DNA of 64,000 nt, taken from assembly GCF_028682455.1 (NCBI RefSeq), contig NZ_JANHLD010000004.1, positions 372,001 through 436,000 of the forward strand, written 5' to 3'. Under the pieces are notes generated by a model, which saw only the letters and a list, made by a program, of their open reading frames with translations, was not told the origin of the DNA and did not search any database. The position numbers were made by a program, and so were the translations under genes. Source of the stretch: Pseudomonas putida. GTDB lineage: Bacteria; Pseudomonadota; Gammaproteobacteria; Pseudomonadales; Pseudomonadaceae. How positions within the stretch are numbered: position 1 is the first letter of the stretch; each line of letters starts with the position of its first letter. Below, piece after piece: positions 51,701 to 60,925 of the stretch.

Positions 51701-53428
51701 ATGAATAGATCCTACGCGTTGCTCCTTGCCTTGGCCCTGCTCCAGGGCTGCCAGACCCTGTCCCCGGACTCCACCGATGACCAGGCGCCTGCCCTCGATG
51801 GCGCGCAACAGCAGCCGGAAAAACCCGTGGTCTATGGATCGTTCAGCCAGGACACCGTCTATAACCTGCTGAGCGCGGAGCTGGCCGGCCAGCGCAATCG
51901 CTTCGATATTGCCCTGGACAACTACGTCAGCGAAGCCATCAAGACCCAGGACGCCGGGATTTCCGAGCGCGCCTACCGCATCGCCGAGTACCTGGGCGCC
52001 GACCAGCCCGCCCTCGACACCGCCCTGATCTGGGCGAAAAACGCCCCCGACAGCCTCGATGCCCAGCGCGCCGCCGCCATCCAGCTGGCCCGCAGCGGCC
52101 GCTACGACGACTCGATGGTCTACATGGAGAAGGTGCTGCAAGGCCAGGGCGACACGCACTTCGATTTTCTTGCCCTGTCGGCCGCTGAAACCGACCAGGA
52201 CAGCCGCGACGGCCTGCAGAAAAGCTTCGATCGCCTGCTGAAAAAATACCCGGACAACGGCCAGCTGGTGTTCGGCAAGGCCCTGCTGCTTCAGCAGGAC
52301 GGCAACGCCGAGGCCGCCCTGAACCTGCTGGAAGCACACCCGGCCGACGACGGCGAGATCGCCCCGGTGCTGTTGCGCGCACGCCTGCTGCAGAGTGTGG
52401 GCCGCGGCGAAGAAGCCCTGCCGCTGCTGCAGAAAACCATCCGCCAGTACCCGGACGACAAGCGCCTGCGCCTGACCTACGCGCGCACGCTGGTCGAACA
52501 GGATCGCCTGGACGACGCCAAGGTCGAGTTCTCGAGCCTGGTCCAGCAATACCCGGACGACGACGAACTGCGCTACTCCCTGGCGCTCATCTGCCTGGAA
52601 ACCAAGAACTGGGACGAAGCTGCCGGCTACCTGCAAGAGCTGATCGAACGCGACAGCCATGTAGATGCCGCGCACCTGAACCTGGGCCGCATCCACGAAG
52701 AGCGCAACCAACTCGAAGAAGCCCTTGGCGAGTACGGCCAAGTGGGCCCGGGCAACGACTACCTGCCGGCGCAACTGCGCCAGGCCGACATCCTCGTGGC
52801 CAATGGCCGCAGCGCCGAGGCCTCGCGTCGCCTGGCCATGGCCCGCGATGTACAGCCCGACTACGCCATCCAGCTGTACCTGATCGAAGCCGAGGCCCTG
52901 AGCAACAACGACAAGGACGCCCAGGCCCTGAGCGTGCTCGAGACGGCACTCAAGCAGTACCCGGACGACAACAACCTGCTCTATACCCGCGCCATGCTGG
53001 CCGAAAAACGCAACGACCTGGGCCAGATGGAACGGGACTTGCGCAGCATCATCGCCCGCGAACCTGAAAACGCCATGGCGCTCAATGCCCTGGGCTACAC
53101 ACTGGCCGACCGCACCACCCGCTATGGCGAAGCCAAGGCCCTGATCGAAAAAGCCCACCAGATCACCCCCGATGACCCAGCCGTGCTCGACAGCCTCGGC
53201 TGGGTCAATTACCGCATGGGCAACCTCGACGAAGCCGAGCGCCTGCTGCGCCAGGCGCTGGAGCGCTTCCCCGACCACGAAGTCGCCGCGCACCTGGGTG
53301 AAGTGCTGTGGGCCAACGGCAAGCGCCGCGAGGCCAGGCAAACCTGGGCCAAGGCCTTCGAAGCCCAACCCGACAGCCCTATCCTGCGCAAGACTGTTCT
53401 GCGCCTGACCGGATCCGAGACTCTTTAA
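51701..53428 (+). CDS. TPR-repeat lipoprotein
   Basis: A 575-residue envelope protein. The signal peptide MNRSYALLLALALLQGCQ carries a lipobox (Cys17). The mature part is almost all tetratricopeptide repeats, for example RIAEYLGADQPALDTALIWA, AAGYLQELIERDSHVDAAHL and VNYRMGNLDEAERLLRQALE. A repeated feature is the sequence QYPDD/KYPDN at unit boundaries. Likely a scaffold for an outer membrane or periplasmic complex. It begins the TPR-lolB-ispE set (4 bases to lolB). Confidence 0.9.
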   Translation: MNRSYALLLALALLQGCQTLSPDSTDDQAPALDGAQQQPEKPVVYGSFSQDTVYNLLSAELAGQRNRFDIALDNYVSEAIKTQDAGISERAYRIAEYLGADQPALDTALIWAKNAPDSLDAQRAAAIQLARSGRYDDSMVYMEKVLQGQGDTHFDFLALSAAETDQDSRDGLQKSFDRLLKKYPDNGQLVFGKALLLQQDGNAEAALNLLEAHPADDGEIAPVLLRARLLQSVGRGEEALPLLQKTIRQYPDDKRLRLTYARTLVEQDRLDDAKVEFSSLVQQYPDDDELRYSLALICLETKNWDEAAGYLQELIERDSHVDAAHLNLGRIHEERNQLEEALGEYGQVGPGNDYLPAQLRQADILVANGRSAEASRRLAMARDVQPDYAIQLYLIEAEALSNNDKDAQALSVLETALKQYPDDNNLLYTRAMLAEKRNDLGQMERDLRSIIAREPENAMALNALGYTLADRTTRYGEAKALIEKAHQITPDDPAVLDSLGWVNYRMGNLDEAERLLRQALERFPDHEVAAHLGEVLWANGKRREARQTWAKAFEAQPDSPILRKTVLRLTGSETL

Positions 53429-53432
53429 GCCT

Positions 53433-54050
53433 ATGTTTTTGCGCCACTGCATCACCTTCAGCCTGATCGCCCTGCTTGCCGGTTGCGCCGGCTTCGGCTC
53501 CCGTGAAGCCCTCCAGGGCCAGGGCAGCCCGCAACTGTGGCGCGAACACAAACAGCAGCTGAGCACCCTGGACGGCTGGCAGATCAACGGCAAAGTCGGT
53601 ATCCGTGCACCGAAAGACTCCGGCAGCGGCACCCTGTTCTGGCTGCAGCGCCAGGATTACTACGACATCCGCCTGTCCGGCCCGCTGGGTCGTGGTGCTG
53701 CCCGCCTGACCGGGCGCCCCGGTGGCGTGGTGCTGGAGGTGGCCAACCAGGGTCGCTATGAAGCCAAGAACCCGGAAGCCCTGCTGGAAGAACAACTGGG
53801 CTGGGAGCTGCCGGTTTCGCACCTGGTCTGGTGGGTCCGCGGCCTGCCCGCCCCCGACAGCAAGAGCCAGCTGACCCTGGGCAGCGACAGCCGCCTGGCC
53901 AGCCTCAAGCAGGATGGCTGGGACGTGCAGTACCTGAGCTACACCGAACAGAACGGCTACTGGCTGCCCGAACGCCTCAAGCTGCACGGCCAGAACATCG
54001 ATGTGACGGTGGTGGTCAAGGACTGGCAGCCGCGCCAGCTGGGGCACTGA
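53433..54050 (+). CDS. lolB: Outer membrane lipoprotein receptor LolB
   Basis: A 205-residue lipoprotein that takes lipoproteins from LolA and inserts them in the outer membrane. It has the signal peptide MFLRHCITFSLIALLAGC (lipobox), the LDGWQINGKVGIR strand and the WWVRGLPAP loop, the protruding hydrophobic part that contacts lipids. It is between the TPR gene and ispE (1 base to ispE), the usual order in gammaproteobacteria. Confidence 0.95.
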   Translation: MFLRHCITFSLIALLAGCAGFGSREALQGQGSPQLWREHKQQLSTLDGWQINGKVGIRAPKDSGSGTLFWLQRQDYYDIRLSGPLGRGAARLTGRPGGVVLEVANQGRYEAKNPEALLEEQLGWELPVSHLVWWVRGLPAPDSKSQLTLGSDSRLASLKQDGWDVQYLSYTEQNGYWLPERLKLHGQNIDVTVVVKDWQPRQLGH

Positions 54051-54051
54051 C

Positions 54052-54897
54052 ATGACCCGGTTGACCCTGCCCGCCCCTGCCAAGCTCAACCTGATGCTGC
54101 ACATTCTTGGCCGCCGCCCCGACGGTTATCACGAGCTGCAGACGCTGTTCCAGTTCCTCGACTACGCCGACGAACTCGAATTTGCGGTGCGCGATGACGG
54201 CCAGATCCACCTGCACAGCGACCTTCAGGATGTTCCCCACGACAGCAACCTGATCGTCAAGGCCGCGCGCAAATTGCAGCAACTTACCGGCTGCAGCCTG
54301 GGCGCCGACATCTGGCTGAAGAAAATCCTGCCCATGGGCGGCGGTATCGGCGGCGGCAGCTCGGATGCCGCCACCACCCTGCTGGGCTTGAACCATCTCT
54401 GGAAGCTGGACTGCAGCGAAGACCAACTGGCCGAACTGGGCCTGAGCCTGGGCGCCGATGTTCCGGTTTTCGTTCGTGGCCATGCCGCGTTTGCCGAGGG
54501 CGTGGGCGAGAAGCTGACCCCGGTCGACCCCGAGGAACCCTGGTACGTGGTACTGGTTCCACAAGTATTTGTTAGTACAGCAGAAATTTTTTCGCACCCG
54601 CAGTTGACACGTGATTCTTTGCCCCTTAAGATGCGCCCCGTTCCCAAGGGAAACAGTCGTAATGACTGTCAAGCGGTAGTTGAGCAGAGTTACCCAGAAG
54701 TACGTAACTCACTGAATTTACTCAGTAAATTCACCGAAGCAAGACTCACCGGAACTGGAAGTTGTGTGTTTGGGGCCTTCCCAAGCAAAGCTGAAGCTGA
54801 TAGAGTTTTGGCCCTTCTTGCAGATACCCAATCAGGGTTTGTGGCTAAGGGAAGCAACGTTTCGATGTTGCATCGCAAGCTTCAAAGTCTGCTCTAG
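54052..54897 (+). CDS. ispE: 4-diphosphocytidyl-2-C-methyl-D-erythritol kinase
   Basis: A 281-residue GHMP kinase of the MEP isoprenoid pathway. It has PAPAKLNLMLHILGRRPDGY, the ATP loop LPMGGGIGGGSSDAATTLLG and the C-terminal TGTGSCVFGAFPSK. Codon use changes part-way: from about 54545 onward the gene becomes clearly richer in A and T, unlike its 5' half and its neighbours, although the protein sequence remains normal. A consensus sigma-70 promoter lies in this part (54604-54632). Confidence 0.95.
   Translation: MTRLTLPAPAKLNLMLHILGRRPDGYHELQTLFQFLDYADELEFAVRDDGQIHLHSDLQDVPHDSNLIVKAARKLQQLTGCSLGADIWLKKILPMGGGIGGGSSDAATTLLGLNHLWKLDCSEDQLAELGLSLGADVPVFVRGHAAFAEGVGEKLTPVDPEEPWYVVLVPQVFVSTAEIFSHPQLTRDSLPLKMRPVPKGNSRNDCQAVVEQSYPEVRNSLNLLSKFTEARLTGTGSCVFGAFPSKAEADRVLALLADTQSGFVAKGSNVSMLHRKLQSLL
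54604..54632 (+). promoter_or_regulatory. Sigma-70 promoter inside ispE, probably for tRNA-Gln and prs
   Basis: TTGACA (54604-54609), a 17-base spacer and TAAGAT (54627-54632). The -35 box is perfect and the -10 matches four of six positions. It is about 300 bases before the tRNA gene on the same strand. Confidence 0.6.
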
Positions 54898-54931
54898 GAA
54901 TCGAGTACAAGGTGCTCGCAGCAACAAATAC

Positions 54932-55006
54932 AGGGGCGTCGCCAAGCGGTAAGGCAGCAGGTTTTGATCCTGCCATGCGTTGGTTCGAATCCAGCCGCCC
55001 CTGCCA
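54932..55006 (+). tRNA. tRNA-Gln (anticodon TTG)
   Basis: A 75-base tRNA with complete cloverleaf: acceptor AGGGGCG paired with CGCCCCT, anticodon stem GCAGG/CCTGC with loop TTTTGAT (anticodon TTG at 54964-54966), T-loop GGTTCGAATCC, and CCA encoded at 55004-55006. The weak A-T first pair is usual for tRNA-Gln. It sits between ispE and prs, the conserved pseudomonad position. Confidence 0.97.
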
Positions 55007-55054
55007 TTTTCCTTATACTCATCCAGGTATACCCTCAGCCTTCAGGTACTGCGC

Positions 55055-55996
55055 GTGTCCAAGATGATGGTCTTTACGGGGAACGCTAACCCCGATCTGG
55101 CTCGGCGTGTCGTACGTCAGCTGCATATCCCACTGGGTGATGTTTCTGTCGGCAAATTCTCCGACGGCGAAATCAGCACTGAGATTAATGAAAATGTCCG
55201 CGGCAAGGACGTTTTCATCATTCAGCCGACTTGCGCGCCAACCAACGATAATCTGATGGAACTGGTAGTGATGGCAGACGCCTTCCGCCGCTCCTCAGCG
55301 TCCCGAATCACTGCCGTGATTCCTTACTTCGGATATGCCCGCCAGGATCGCCGTCCGCGTTCGGCGCGTGTTGCTATCAGCGCCAAAGTCGTCGCTGACA
55401 TGCTCACCGTCGTTGGTATCGACCGTGTTCTCACCGTCGACCTGCACGCTGACCAGATCCAGGGTTTCTTCGATATTCCGGTAGATAACATCTACGGCTC
55501 CCCCGTTCTGGTGGATGATATCGAAGACCAGCGTTTCGAGAACCTCATGATCGTGTCCCCGGACATCGGCGGCGTCGTGCGTGCACGTGCTGTTGCCAAG
55601 TCCCTGGGTGTCGATCTGGGTATCATCGACAAACGCCGTGAAAAGGCCAATCACTCCGAAGTGATGCACATCATCGGCGATGTCGAAGGACGTACCTGTA
55701 TTCTCGTCGACGACATGGTCGACACCGCCGGCACCCTGTGCCACGCGGCCAAGGCCCTGAAAGAACACGGCGCTGCCAAGGTTTACGCCTACTGCACGCA
55801 CCCTGTCCTGTCGGGTCGGGCGATCGAGAATATCGAGAACTCCGTGCTGGACGAGCTGGTGGTTACCAATACCATCCCGCTGTCCGCCGCTGCACAAGCC
55901 TGTGCGCGTATCCGCCAACTGGATATCGCACCGGTCGTGGCCGAAGCGGTTCGCCGCATCAGCAACGAAGAATCGATCAGCGCGATGTTCCGCTGA
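55055..55996 (+). CDS. prs: Ribose-phosphate pyrophosphokinase
   Basis: A 313-residue enzyme making PRPP from ribose 5-phosphate and ATP. The start is the GTG at 55055 (protein begins MSKMMVFTGNANPDLARRVV), which gives the family length and follows AGGT. The PRPP-binding loop is CILVDDMVDTAGTLCHAAKA, and the ATP site contains RPRSARVAISAK. PRPP feeds hpt and upp elsewhere in this window. A strong terminator follows. Confidence 0.95.
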   Translation: MSKMMVFTGNANPDLARRVVRQLHIPLGDVSVGKFSDGEISTEINENVRGKDVFIIQPTCAPTNDNLMELVVMADAFRRSSASRITAVIPYFGYARQDRRPRSARVAISAKVVADMLTVVGIDRVLTVDLHADQIQGFFDIPVDNIYGSPVLVDDIEDQRFENLMIVSPDIGGVVRARAVAKSLGVDLGIIDKRREKANHSEVMHIIGDVEGRTCILVDDMVDTAGTLCHAAKALKEHGAAKVYAYCTHPVLSGRAIENIENSVLDELVVTNTIPLSAAAQACARIRQLDIAPVVAEAVRRISNEESISAMFR

Positions 55997-56033
55997 GGGC
56001 CCTGCCCTCGCGAACATCACGTTGACGTAAAGC

Positions 56034-56072
56034 GCCCCGCCCCAACACCTGTTGTTGGGGCGGGGCTTTTTT
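56034..56072 (+). terminator. Intrinsic terminator after prs
   Basis: GCCCCGCCCCAACA (56034-56047) pairs with TGTTGGGGCGGGGC-type complement ending at 56066, 14 bp, followed by six T. Confidence 0.93.
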
Positions 56073-56135
56073 GCCCATCCCGCTTTGGCGCTGGTCGCAA
56101 ACGCCACTCGGGAATGGCTATTTTGGAGATACAAA

Positions 56136-56732
56136 ATGACTGATTTCACTCTGAACGCCCAAGCGCGTACTGACCTGGGGAAAGGTGCGAGCCGCCGCCT
56201 GCGTCATTCCGCCAACACTCCTGCTGTTGTTTACGGTGGTGGCAAAGCCGCTGAATCCGTAACCATCCTGGCCAAGGAAATCACCAAGCTGTTCGACAAC
56301 GAAGCTGCCTTCAGCCACGTTATCGAACTGAACGTCGACGGCACCAAGCAGAACGTTATCGTCAAGGCTCTGCAACGTCACCCGTCCAAGCAGTTCATCA
56401 TGCACGCTGACTTCGTCCGCGTTGTAGCTGGCCAGAAACTGACCGCTGTTGTTCCTGTGCACTTCATCAACGAAGAAGCACCGGTCAAGAAAGGCGGCGA
56501 AATCTCCCACGTAGTGGCCGAGATCGAAGTTTCCTGCGAAGCCAAAGACCTGCCTGAGTTCATCGAAGTTGACCTGGCCAAGGCTGAAGTCGGCACCATC
56601 ATCCACCTGTCGGACCTCAAAGCTCCTAAAGGCGTAGAGTTCGTAGCTCTGGCCCACGGTGATGACAAAGCTGTTGCCAACGTTCACGCTCCGCGTGTTG
56701 CGCCTGAAGCTGCAGAAGGCGCTGCTGAGTAA
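56136..56732 (+). CDS. rplY: 50S ribosomal protein bL25 (CTC long form)
   Basis: A 198-residue ribosomal protein binding 5S rRNA. The N-terminal L25 domain (MTDFTLNAQARTDLGKGASR) is followed by the C-terminal TL5/CTC domain (about 100-190). The codon use is strongly biased (CTG, GTT, AAC, GCT), as in highly expressed genes. The start at 56136 follows TTGGAG. Confidence 0.96.
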   Translation: MTDFTLNAQARTDLGKGASRRLRHSANTPAVVYGGGKAAESVTILAKEITKLFDNEAAFSHVIELNVDGTKQNVIVKALQRHPSKQFIMHADFVRVVAGQKLTAVVPVHFINEEAPVKKGGEISHVVAEIEVSCEAKDLPEFIEVDLAKAEVGTIIHLSDLKAPKGVEFVALAHGDDKAVANVHAPRVAPEAAEGAAE

Positions 56733-56757
56733 TCCACTCGGCACGCCGGCGTTGATC

Positions 56758-56784
56758 GGGTTACAGTGCCCCGCACTGTAACCC
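56758..56784 (+). terminator. Stem-loop between rplY and pth
   Basis: GGGTTACAGTGC (56758-56769) and GCACTGTAACCC (56773-56784) are perfect complements with a 3-base loop; there is no T run. It could attenuate readthrough into pth. Confidence 0.55.
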
Positions 56785-56809
56785 CCAACTCCAAGGAAGA
56801 GCCCCTGAC

Positions 56810-57394
56810 GTGACCGCCATCCAACTGATCGTCGGCCTGGGAAACCCCGGCCCCGAATACGAACAGACCCGGCATAACGCAGGGGCTCTTTTCGTAGAAC
56901 GCATTGCCAGCGCCCAGCGTGTCAACCTGACAGCTGATCGCAAGTATTTCGGCCTGACGGCTAAATTCAGCCATCAGGGCAACGACGTCCGTCTATTGAT
57001 TCCCACCACCTACATGAACCGCAGCGGCCAGGCCGTTGCTGCACTGGCGAATTTTTTCCGCATCCCGCCAGATGCCATCCTGGTGGCCCACGACGAACTC
57101 GATCTGCCCCCAGGCGTCGCCAAGCTCAAGAAAGGCGGCGGCCATGGTGGGCACAACGGCCTGCGCGACATCATTGCGCAGCTCGGCAACAACAACGACT
57201 TTCACCGTCTGCGGCTTGGCATCGGCCACCCGGGTGACAGCAGCAGGGTCTCCGGTTTTGTCCTGGGCAAGGCGCCACGCGCCGAGCAGGAAAAACTGGA
57301 CGCCAGTATCGATTTTGCCCTCGGCGTGCTGCCGGACATCCTCGCCGGCGACTGGACGCGTGCGATGAGAGAGCTGCACAGCCAGAAGGCCTGA
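56810..57394 (+). CDS. pth: Peptidyl-tRNA hydrolase
   Basis: A 194-residue enzyme freeing tRNA from peptidyl-tRNA. It has the conserved QLIVGLGNPGPEYEQTRHNA (catalytic His20 region), TYMNRSGQAV and the KGGGHGGHNGLRDIIAQLG block. The start is GTG at 56810 behind AAGGAAGAG. ychF follows after 21 bases. Confidence 0.96.
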   Translation: MTAIQLIVGLGNPGPEYEQTRHNAGALFVERIASAQRVNLTADRKYFGLTAKFSHQGNDVRLLIPTTYMNRSGQAVAALANFFRIPPDAILVAHDELDLPPGVAKLKKGGGHGGHNGLRDIIAQLGNNNDFHRLRLGIGHPGDSSRVSGFVLGKAPRAEQEKLDASIDFALGVLPDILAGDWTRAMRELHSQKA

Positions 57395-57415
57395 CTCCAC
57401 GAAGAGGGATTCACC

Positions 57416-58516
57416 ATGGGTTTCAATTGCGGCATCGTCGGTTTGCCCAACGTCGGCAAGTCCACTCTGTTCAACGCCTTGACCAAATCCGGCATCGCGG
57501 CAGAGAACTTCCCCTTCTGCACCATCGAGCCGAACAGCGGCATCGTGCCAATGCCCGATGCACGCCTGGATGCCCTGGCGGCCATCGTCAAGCCGAACCG
57601 CGTGCTGCCGACCACCATGGAATTCGTCGACATCGCAGGCCTGGTCGCCGGCGCCTCCAAAGGTGAAGGCCTGGGCAACAAGTTCCTCGCCAACATCCGC
57701 GAGACCGACGCCATCGCCCACGTGGTGCGCTGCTTCGAAGACGAGAACGTGATCCACGTCTCCAACAGCGTCGACCCCAAGCGTGACATCGAGATCATCG
57801 ACCTGGAACTGATCTTCGCCGACCTCGACAGCTGCGAGAAGCAACTGCAGAAGGTTGCGCGCAACGCCAAGGGCGGTGACAAGGACGCCCTGGCGCAGAA
57901 GGCAATCCTCGAGAAACTGATCCCGCACTTCACCGAAGGCAAGCCCGCGCGCAGCCTGATGAAGAGCATGGCGGACGACGAGAAGGCACTGATCCGCGGC
58001 TTCCACCTGCTGACCAGCAAGCCGGTGATGTACATCGCCAACGTTGCTGAGGACGGCTTCGAGAACAACCCGCACCTGGATATCGTGCGCGCCATCGCCG
58101 AAGAAGAAGGCGCCGTGGTCGTGCCGGTGTGCAACAAGATCGAAGCAGAAATCGCCGAGCTCGACGAAGGCGAAGAAAAGGACATGTTCCTCGAGGCCCT
58201 GGGCCTGGAAGAACCTGGCCTGAACCGCGTGATCCGCGCCGGCTACGGCCTGCTCAACCTGCAGACCTACTTCACCGCAGGCGTTCAGGAAGTACGCGCC
58301 TGGACCGTACGCGTCGGTGCTACCGCGCCACAAGCGGCCGGCGTGATCCACACCGACTTCGAGAAAGGCTTCATCCGCGCCGAAGTGGTCGCCTATGACG
58401 ACTTCATCCAGTACAAGGGTGAAGGCGGCGCGAAGGAAGCCGGTAAATGGCGTCTGGAAGGCAAGGACTACATCGTCAAGGACGGTGACGTGATGCACTT
58501 CCGCTTCAACGTCTAA
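57416..58516 (+). CDS. ychF: Redox-regulated ATPase YchF
   Basis: A 366-residue Obg-related P-loop protein that prefers ATP to GTP (G4 motif NVAE instead of NKxD). G1 is IVGLPNVGKSTLFNALTKSG, and the TGS-type C-terminal domain contains RAWTVRVGATAPQAAGVIHT. It associates with ribosomes and with catalase regulation in E. coli. The pth-ychF order is conserved. Confidence 0.96.
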   Translation: MGFNCGIVGLPNVGKSTLFNALTKSGIAAENFPFCTIEPNSGIVPMPDARLDALAAIVKPNRVLPTTMEFVDIAGLVAGASKGEGLGNKFLANIRETDAIAHVVRCFEDENVIHVSNSVDPKRDIEIIDLELIFADLDSCEKQLQKVARNAKGGDKDALAQKAILEKLIPHFTEGKPARSLMKSMADDEKALIRGFHLLTSKPVMYIANVAEDGFENNPHLDIVRAIAEEEGAVVVPVCNKIEAEIAELDEGEEKDMFLEALGLEEPGLNRVIRAGYGLLNLQTYFTAGVQEVRAWTVRVGATAPQAAGVIHTDFEKGFIRAEVVAYDDFIQYKGEGGAKEAGKWRLEGKDYIVKDGDVMHFRFNV

Positions 58517-58537
58517 GCCGCTCCCGCCACACCCAGA

Positions 58538-58571
58538 ACCCCTTGAGGCCAGCAGCCTCGAGGGGTTTTTG
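58538..58571 (+). terminator. Intrinsic terminator after ychF
   Basis: ACCCCTTGAGGC (58538-58549) pairs with GCCTCGAGGGGT (58555-58566) with one G-T pair, then a T run. Confidence 0.92.
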
Positions 58572-58650
58572 TTTTTCATTGCCCGGCGTCAGGGTTCTCG
58601 AGTGCAGCCTGCCTATACTCAATTCCACTTTCACTGACCAGGCAATCTCC

Positions 58651-59460
58651 ATGAGCAAGAAAAAAGACAAGGCCCGTGACGCAGAACGGCTACCCCGCAA
58701 GGACTATGAGAAGGAACTCAAGAACCTGCACGTCGAACTGGTCAAGCTGCAGCAGTGGGTCGTGGCCAAGGGCCTGAAGGTCTGCGTCATCTTCGAAGGC
58801 CGTGACGGTGCCGGCAAGGGCGGTACCATCAAGGCAATCACCGAGCGGGTCAGCCCGCGGGTGTTCCGCGTCGTTGCGCTACCGGCGCCGACCGAGCGGG
58901 AAAAGAGCCAGATGTATGCCCAGCGCTACCTGGAGCACATGCCGTCGGCGGGCGAAGTGGTGATCTTCGACCGCAGTTGGTACAACCGCGCAGGCGTCGA
59001 GCGGGTCATGGGCTTCTGCACTGAAGACCAGGCGAAAAAATTCCTCGGCGTGGTACCGCTGTTCGAGCGGATGCTGGTGGAGTCCGGCATCATCGTCGTC
59101 AAGTACTGGCTCGAGGTCAGCCCCGAAGAGCAACAGCGCCGGCTGGAAGAGCGCATCACCGATGGCCGCAAGATCTGGAAGCTCTCGCCCATGGACCTGA
59201 AGTCGTTCAATCGCTGGGACGATTACACCCGCGCCCGCGACGAGATGTTCGCCGCATCGGACTCTTCCTGGGCACCGTGGTACATGGCGCCTTCCGAGGA
59301 CAAGCGGCGGGTGCGCCTGAACATCATCAGCCACCTGCTCAAGCAGATCCCCTACAAGGACATCACCCAGGACGAGAAGATCAAGCTGCCCAAGCGCGGC
59401 AAGATCGGCCGGTACAAGAGTGTCGACTACCCATTCCGGATGATTCCCGAACGCTTCTGA
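58651..59460 (+). CDS. ppk2: Polyphosphate kinase 2
   Basis: A 269-residue kinase moving phosphate between polyphosphate and nucleoside diphosphates. Walker A is FEGRDGAGKGGTIKAI (residues about 48-63), Walker B FDRSWYNRAGVERVM, and the lid RLEERITDGRKIWKLSPMDL. The single-domain size is that of class I PPK2, which commonly uses polyphosphate to make GTP or ATP. The start at 58651 (MSKKKDKARDAERL) suits the family. It faces the doe operon across a shared terminator. Confidence 0.93.
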   Translation: MSKKKDKARDAERLPRKDYEKELKNLHVELVKLQQWVVAKGLKVCVIFEGRDGAGKGGTIKAITERVSPRVFRVVALPAPTEREKSQMYAQRYLEHMPSAGEVVIFDRSWYNRAGVERVMGFCTEDQAKKFLGVVPLFERMLVESGIIVVKYWLEVSPEEQQRRLEERITDGRKIWKLSPMDLKSFNRWDDYTRARDEMFAASDSSWAPWYMAPSEDKRRVRLNIISHLLKQIPYKDITQDEKIKLPKRGKIGRYKSVDYPFRMIPERF

Positions 59461-59472
59461 ACAACGCCCTAC

Positions 59473-59510
59473 ACAAAACCCCGTCTTCTATTACCGAGAC
59501 GGGGTTTTGT
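59473..59510. terminator. Bidirectional terminator between ppk2 and doeD
   Basis: ACAAAACCCCGTCT (59473-59486) pairs exactly with AGACGGGGTTTTGT (59497-59510); A-rich on one side, T-rich on the other. Confidence 0.92.
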
Positions 59511-59531
59511 GATTTCAGCGGTACGCCAGGA

Positions 59532-60914
59532 TCAGCCCAGCACTTTGCCCGCCACTTCGTCGACCGCATCCTTGGTGATGGCGACGATCAGGTCGGCATC
59601 CTCGCGGGTCAGCACCAGGGGCGGTGCAAAGCCCAGGATGTCGCCATGGGGCATCGCCCGGGCGACCATGCCACGTTCGAGGCAGGCGGCGGACACTTGC
59701 GGGCCGACCTTGAAGGCCGGATCGAATGGCGTGCGGGCTTCACGGTCGGCCATGAACTCCACGGCTGCGAGCATACCGTCGCCGCGCACTTCGCCTACCA
59801 GCGGGTGACCTTCCAGCGCTTCGCTCAACTTGCGGTTGAGGTAGGCCCCCACCACTTCGGCGTTCTCGGTGAGGTTCTCACGTTCCAGAATGTCGAGGTT
59901 GGCCAGTGCCGCAGCCGCGCACACCGGGTGCCCGGAATAGGTCCAGCCGTGGCCCATGGCGCCTTCTTTCTGCGAACCCTGGTCGATCACGTTCCACACT
60001 TTCTCACCGACGATCACTGCCGACAGCGGCGCGTACGCGCTGGTCAGACCCTTGGCGGTGGTGATCAGGTCGGGCTTCATGCCGTAGCGCTGGCTGCCCA
60101 TTTTCGAGCCCAGGCGACCGAAGGCGCACACCACCTCATCGGCGATCAGCAGCACATCGTACTTGTTCAGTACCGCCTGGATCGCTTCCCAGTAGCCCTT
60201 GGGCGGCACGATGATGCCCCCGGTCCCCATCAGCGGCTCGCCAATGAACGCCGCCACGGTATCGGGGCCTTCGGCCAGGATCATTTTTTCCAGCTCGTTG
60301 GCGCAGTACTGCACGAACGCGGTTTCATCCATGCCCACCGGAGCCTTGCGGTACCAGTGCGGGCAGACGGTGTGCTTGATGCCTTCGGCCGGCAGGTCGA
60401 AGTTCTGGTGGAAGCTGGCAAGGCCGGTGAGGCTGCCGGTCATGATGCCCGAGCCATGGTAGCCACGGTCGCGGGAGATGATTTTCTTCTTCTGCGAACG
60501 GCCCAGGATGTTGTTGTAGTAACGCACCAGCTTGATCTGGGTTTCGTTGGCATCGGAGCCGGAAAGACCGTAGTAGACCTTCTTCATGCCCTCCGGCGCC
60601 CAGTCGATGATGCGGCTGGAGAGTTCGATGATCGCCTCGGTCGAATGGCCCACATAGGTGTGGTAGTACGCCAGCTCCTTGGCCTGCTTGTAGATCGCCT
60701 CGGCGACTTCGGTGCGGCCGTAGCCGATGTTCACGCAGTAGAGGCCGGCAAACGCATCGATCAGCTCGCGCCCCTCGTGGTCGCGCAGGCGAATGCCCTC
60801 GGCGCTGGTGATGATCCGCCCCTTGAGCGCGCCGTTGGCGTGGTCATGGGCATGGGTCGAGGGGTGCATGAAATGGGCACGGTCTTGTTCGAACAGTTGG
60901 CTGAATTGACTCAT
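59532..60914 (-). CDS. doeD: Diaminobutyrate aminotransferase of ectoine degradation (class III)
   Basis: A 460-residue PLP aminotransferase. The PLP lysine is in DLITTAKGLTSAYAPLSAVI, the cofactor aspartate in VLLIADEVVCAFGRLG, and GWTYSGHPVCAAAALANLD closes the site. In the ectoine pathway DoeD turns L-2,4-diaminobutyrate into aspartate semialdehyde. By sequence alone it could be another omega-aminotransferase (putrescine, beta-alanine); the doeA and doeB neighbours decide the call. It is last in the operon, with AAGGAG before its start. Confidence 0.82.
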   Translation of the reverse strand: MSQFSQLFEQDRAHFMHPSTHAHDHANGALKGRIITSAEGIRLRDHEGRELIDAFAGLYCVNIGYGRTEVAEAIYKQAKELAYYHTYVGHSTEAIIELSSRIIDWAPEGMKKVYYGLSGSDANETQIKLVRYYNNILGRSQKKKIISRDRGYHGSGIMTGSLTGLASFHQNFDLPAEGIKHTVCPHWYRKAPVGMDETAFVQYCANELEKMILAEGPDTVAAFIGEPLMGTGGIIVPPKGYWEAIQAVLNKYDVLLIADEVVCAFGRLGSKMGSQRYGMKPDLITTAKGLTSAYAPLSAVIVGEKVWNVIDQGSQKEGAMGHGWTYSGHPVCAAAALANLDILERENLTENAEVVGAYLNRKLSEALEGHPLVGEVRGDGMLAAVEFMADREARTPFDPAFKVGPQVSAACLERGMVARAMPHGDILGFAPPLVLTREDADLIVAITKDAVDEVAGKVLG

Positions 60915-60925
60915 GGCAACGCTCC

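Noticed and set aside
54905..55006. Second tRNA gene next to tRNA-Gln
   Set aside because: Only one cloverleaf can be drawn; the flanks have no acceptor pairs.
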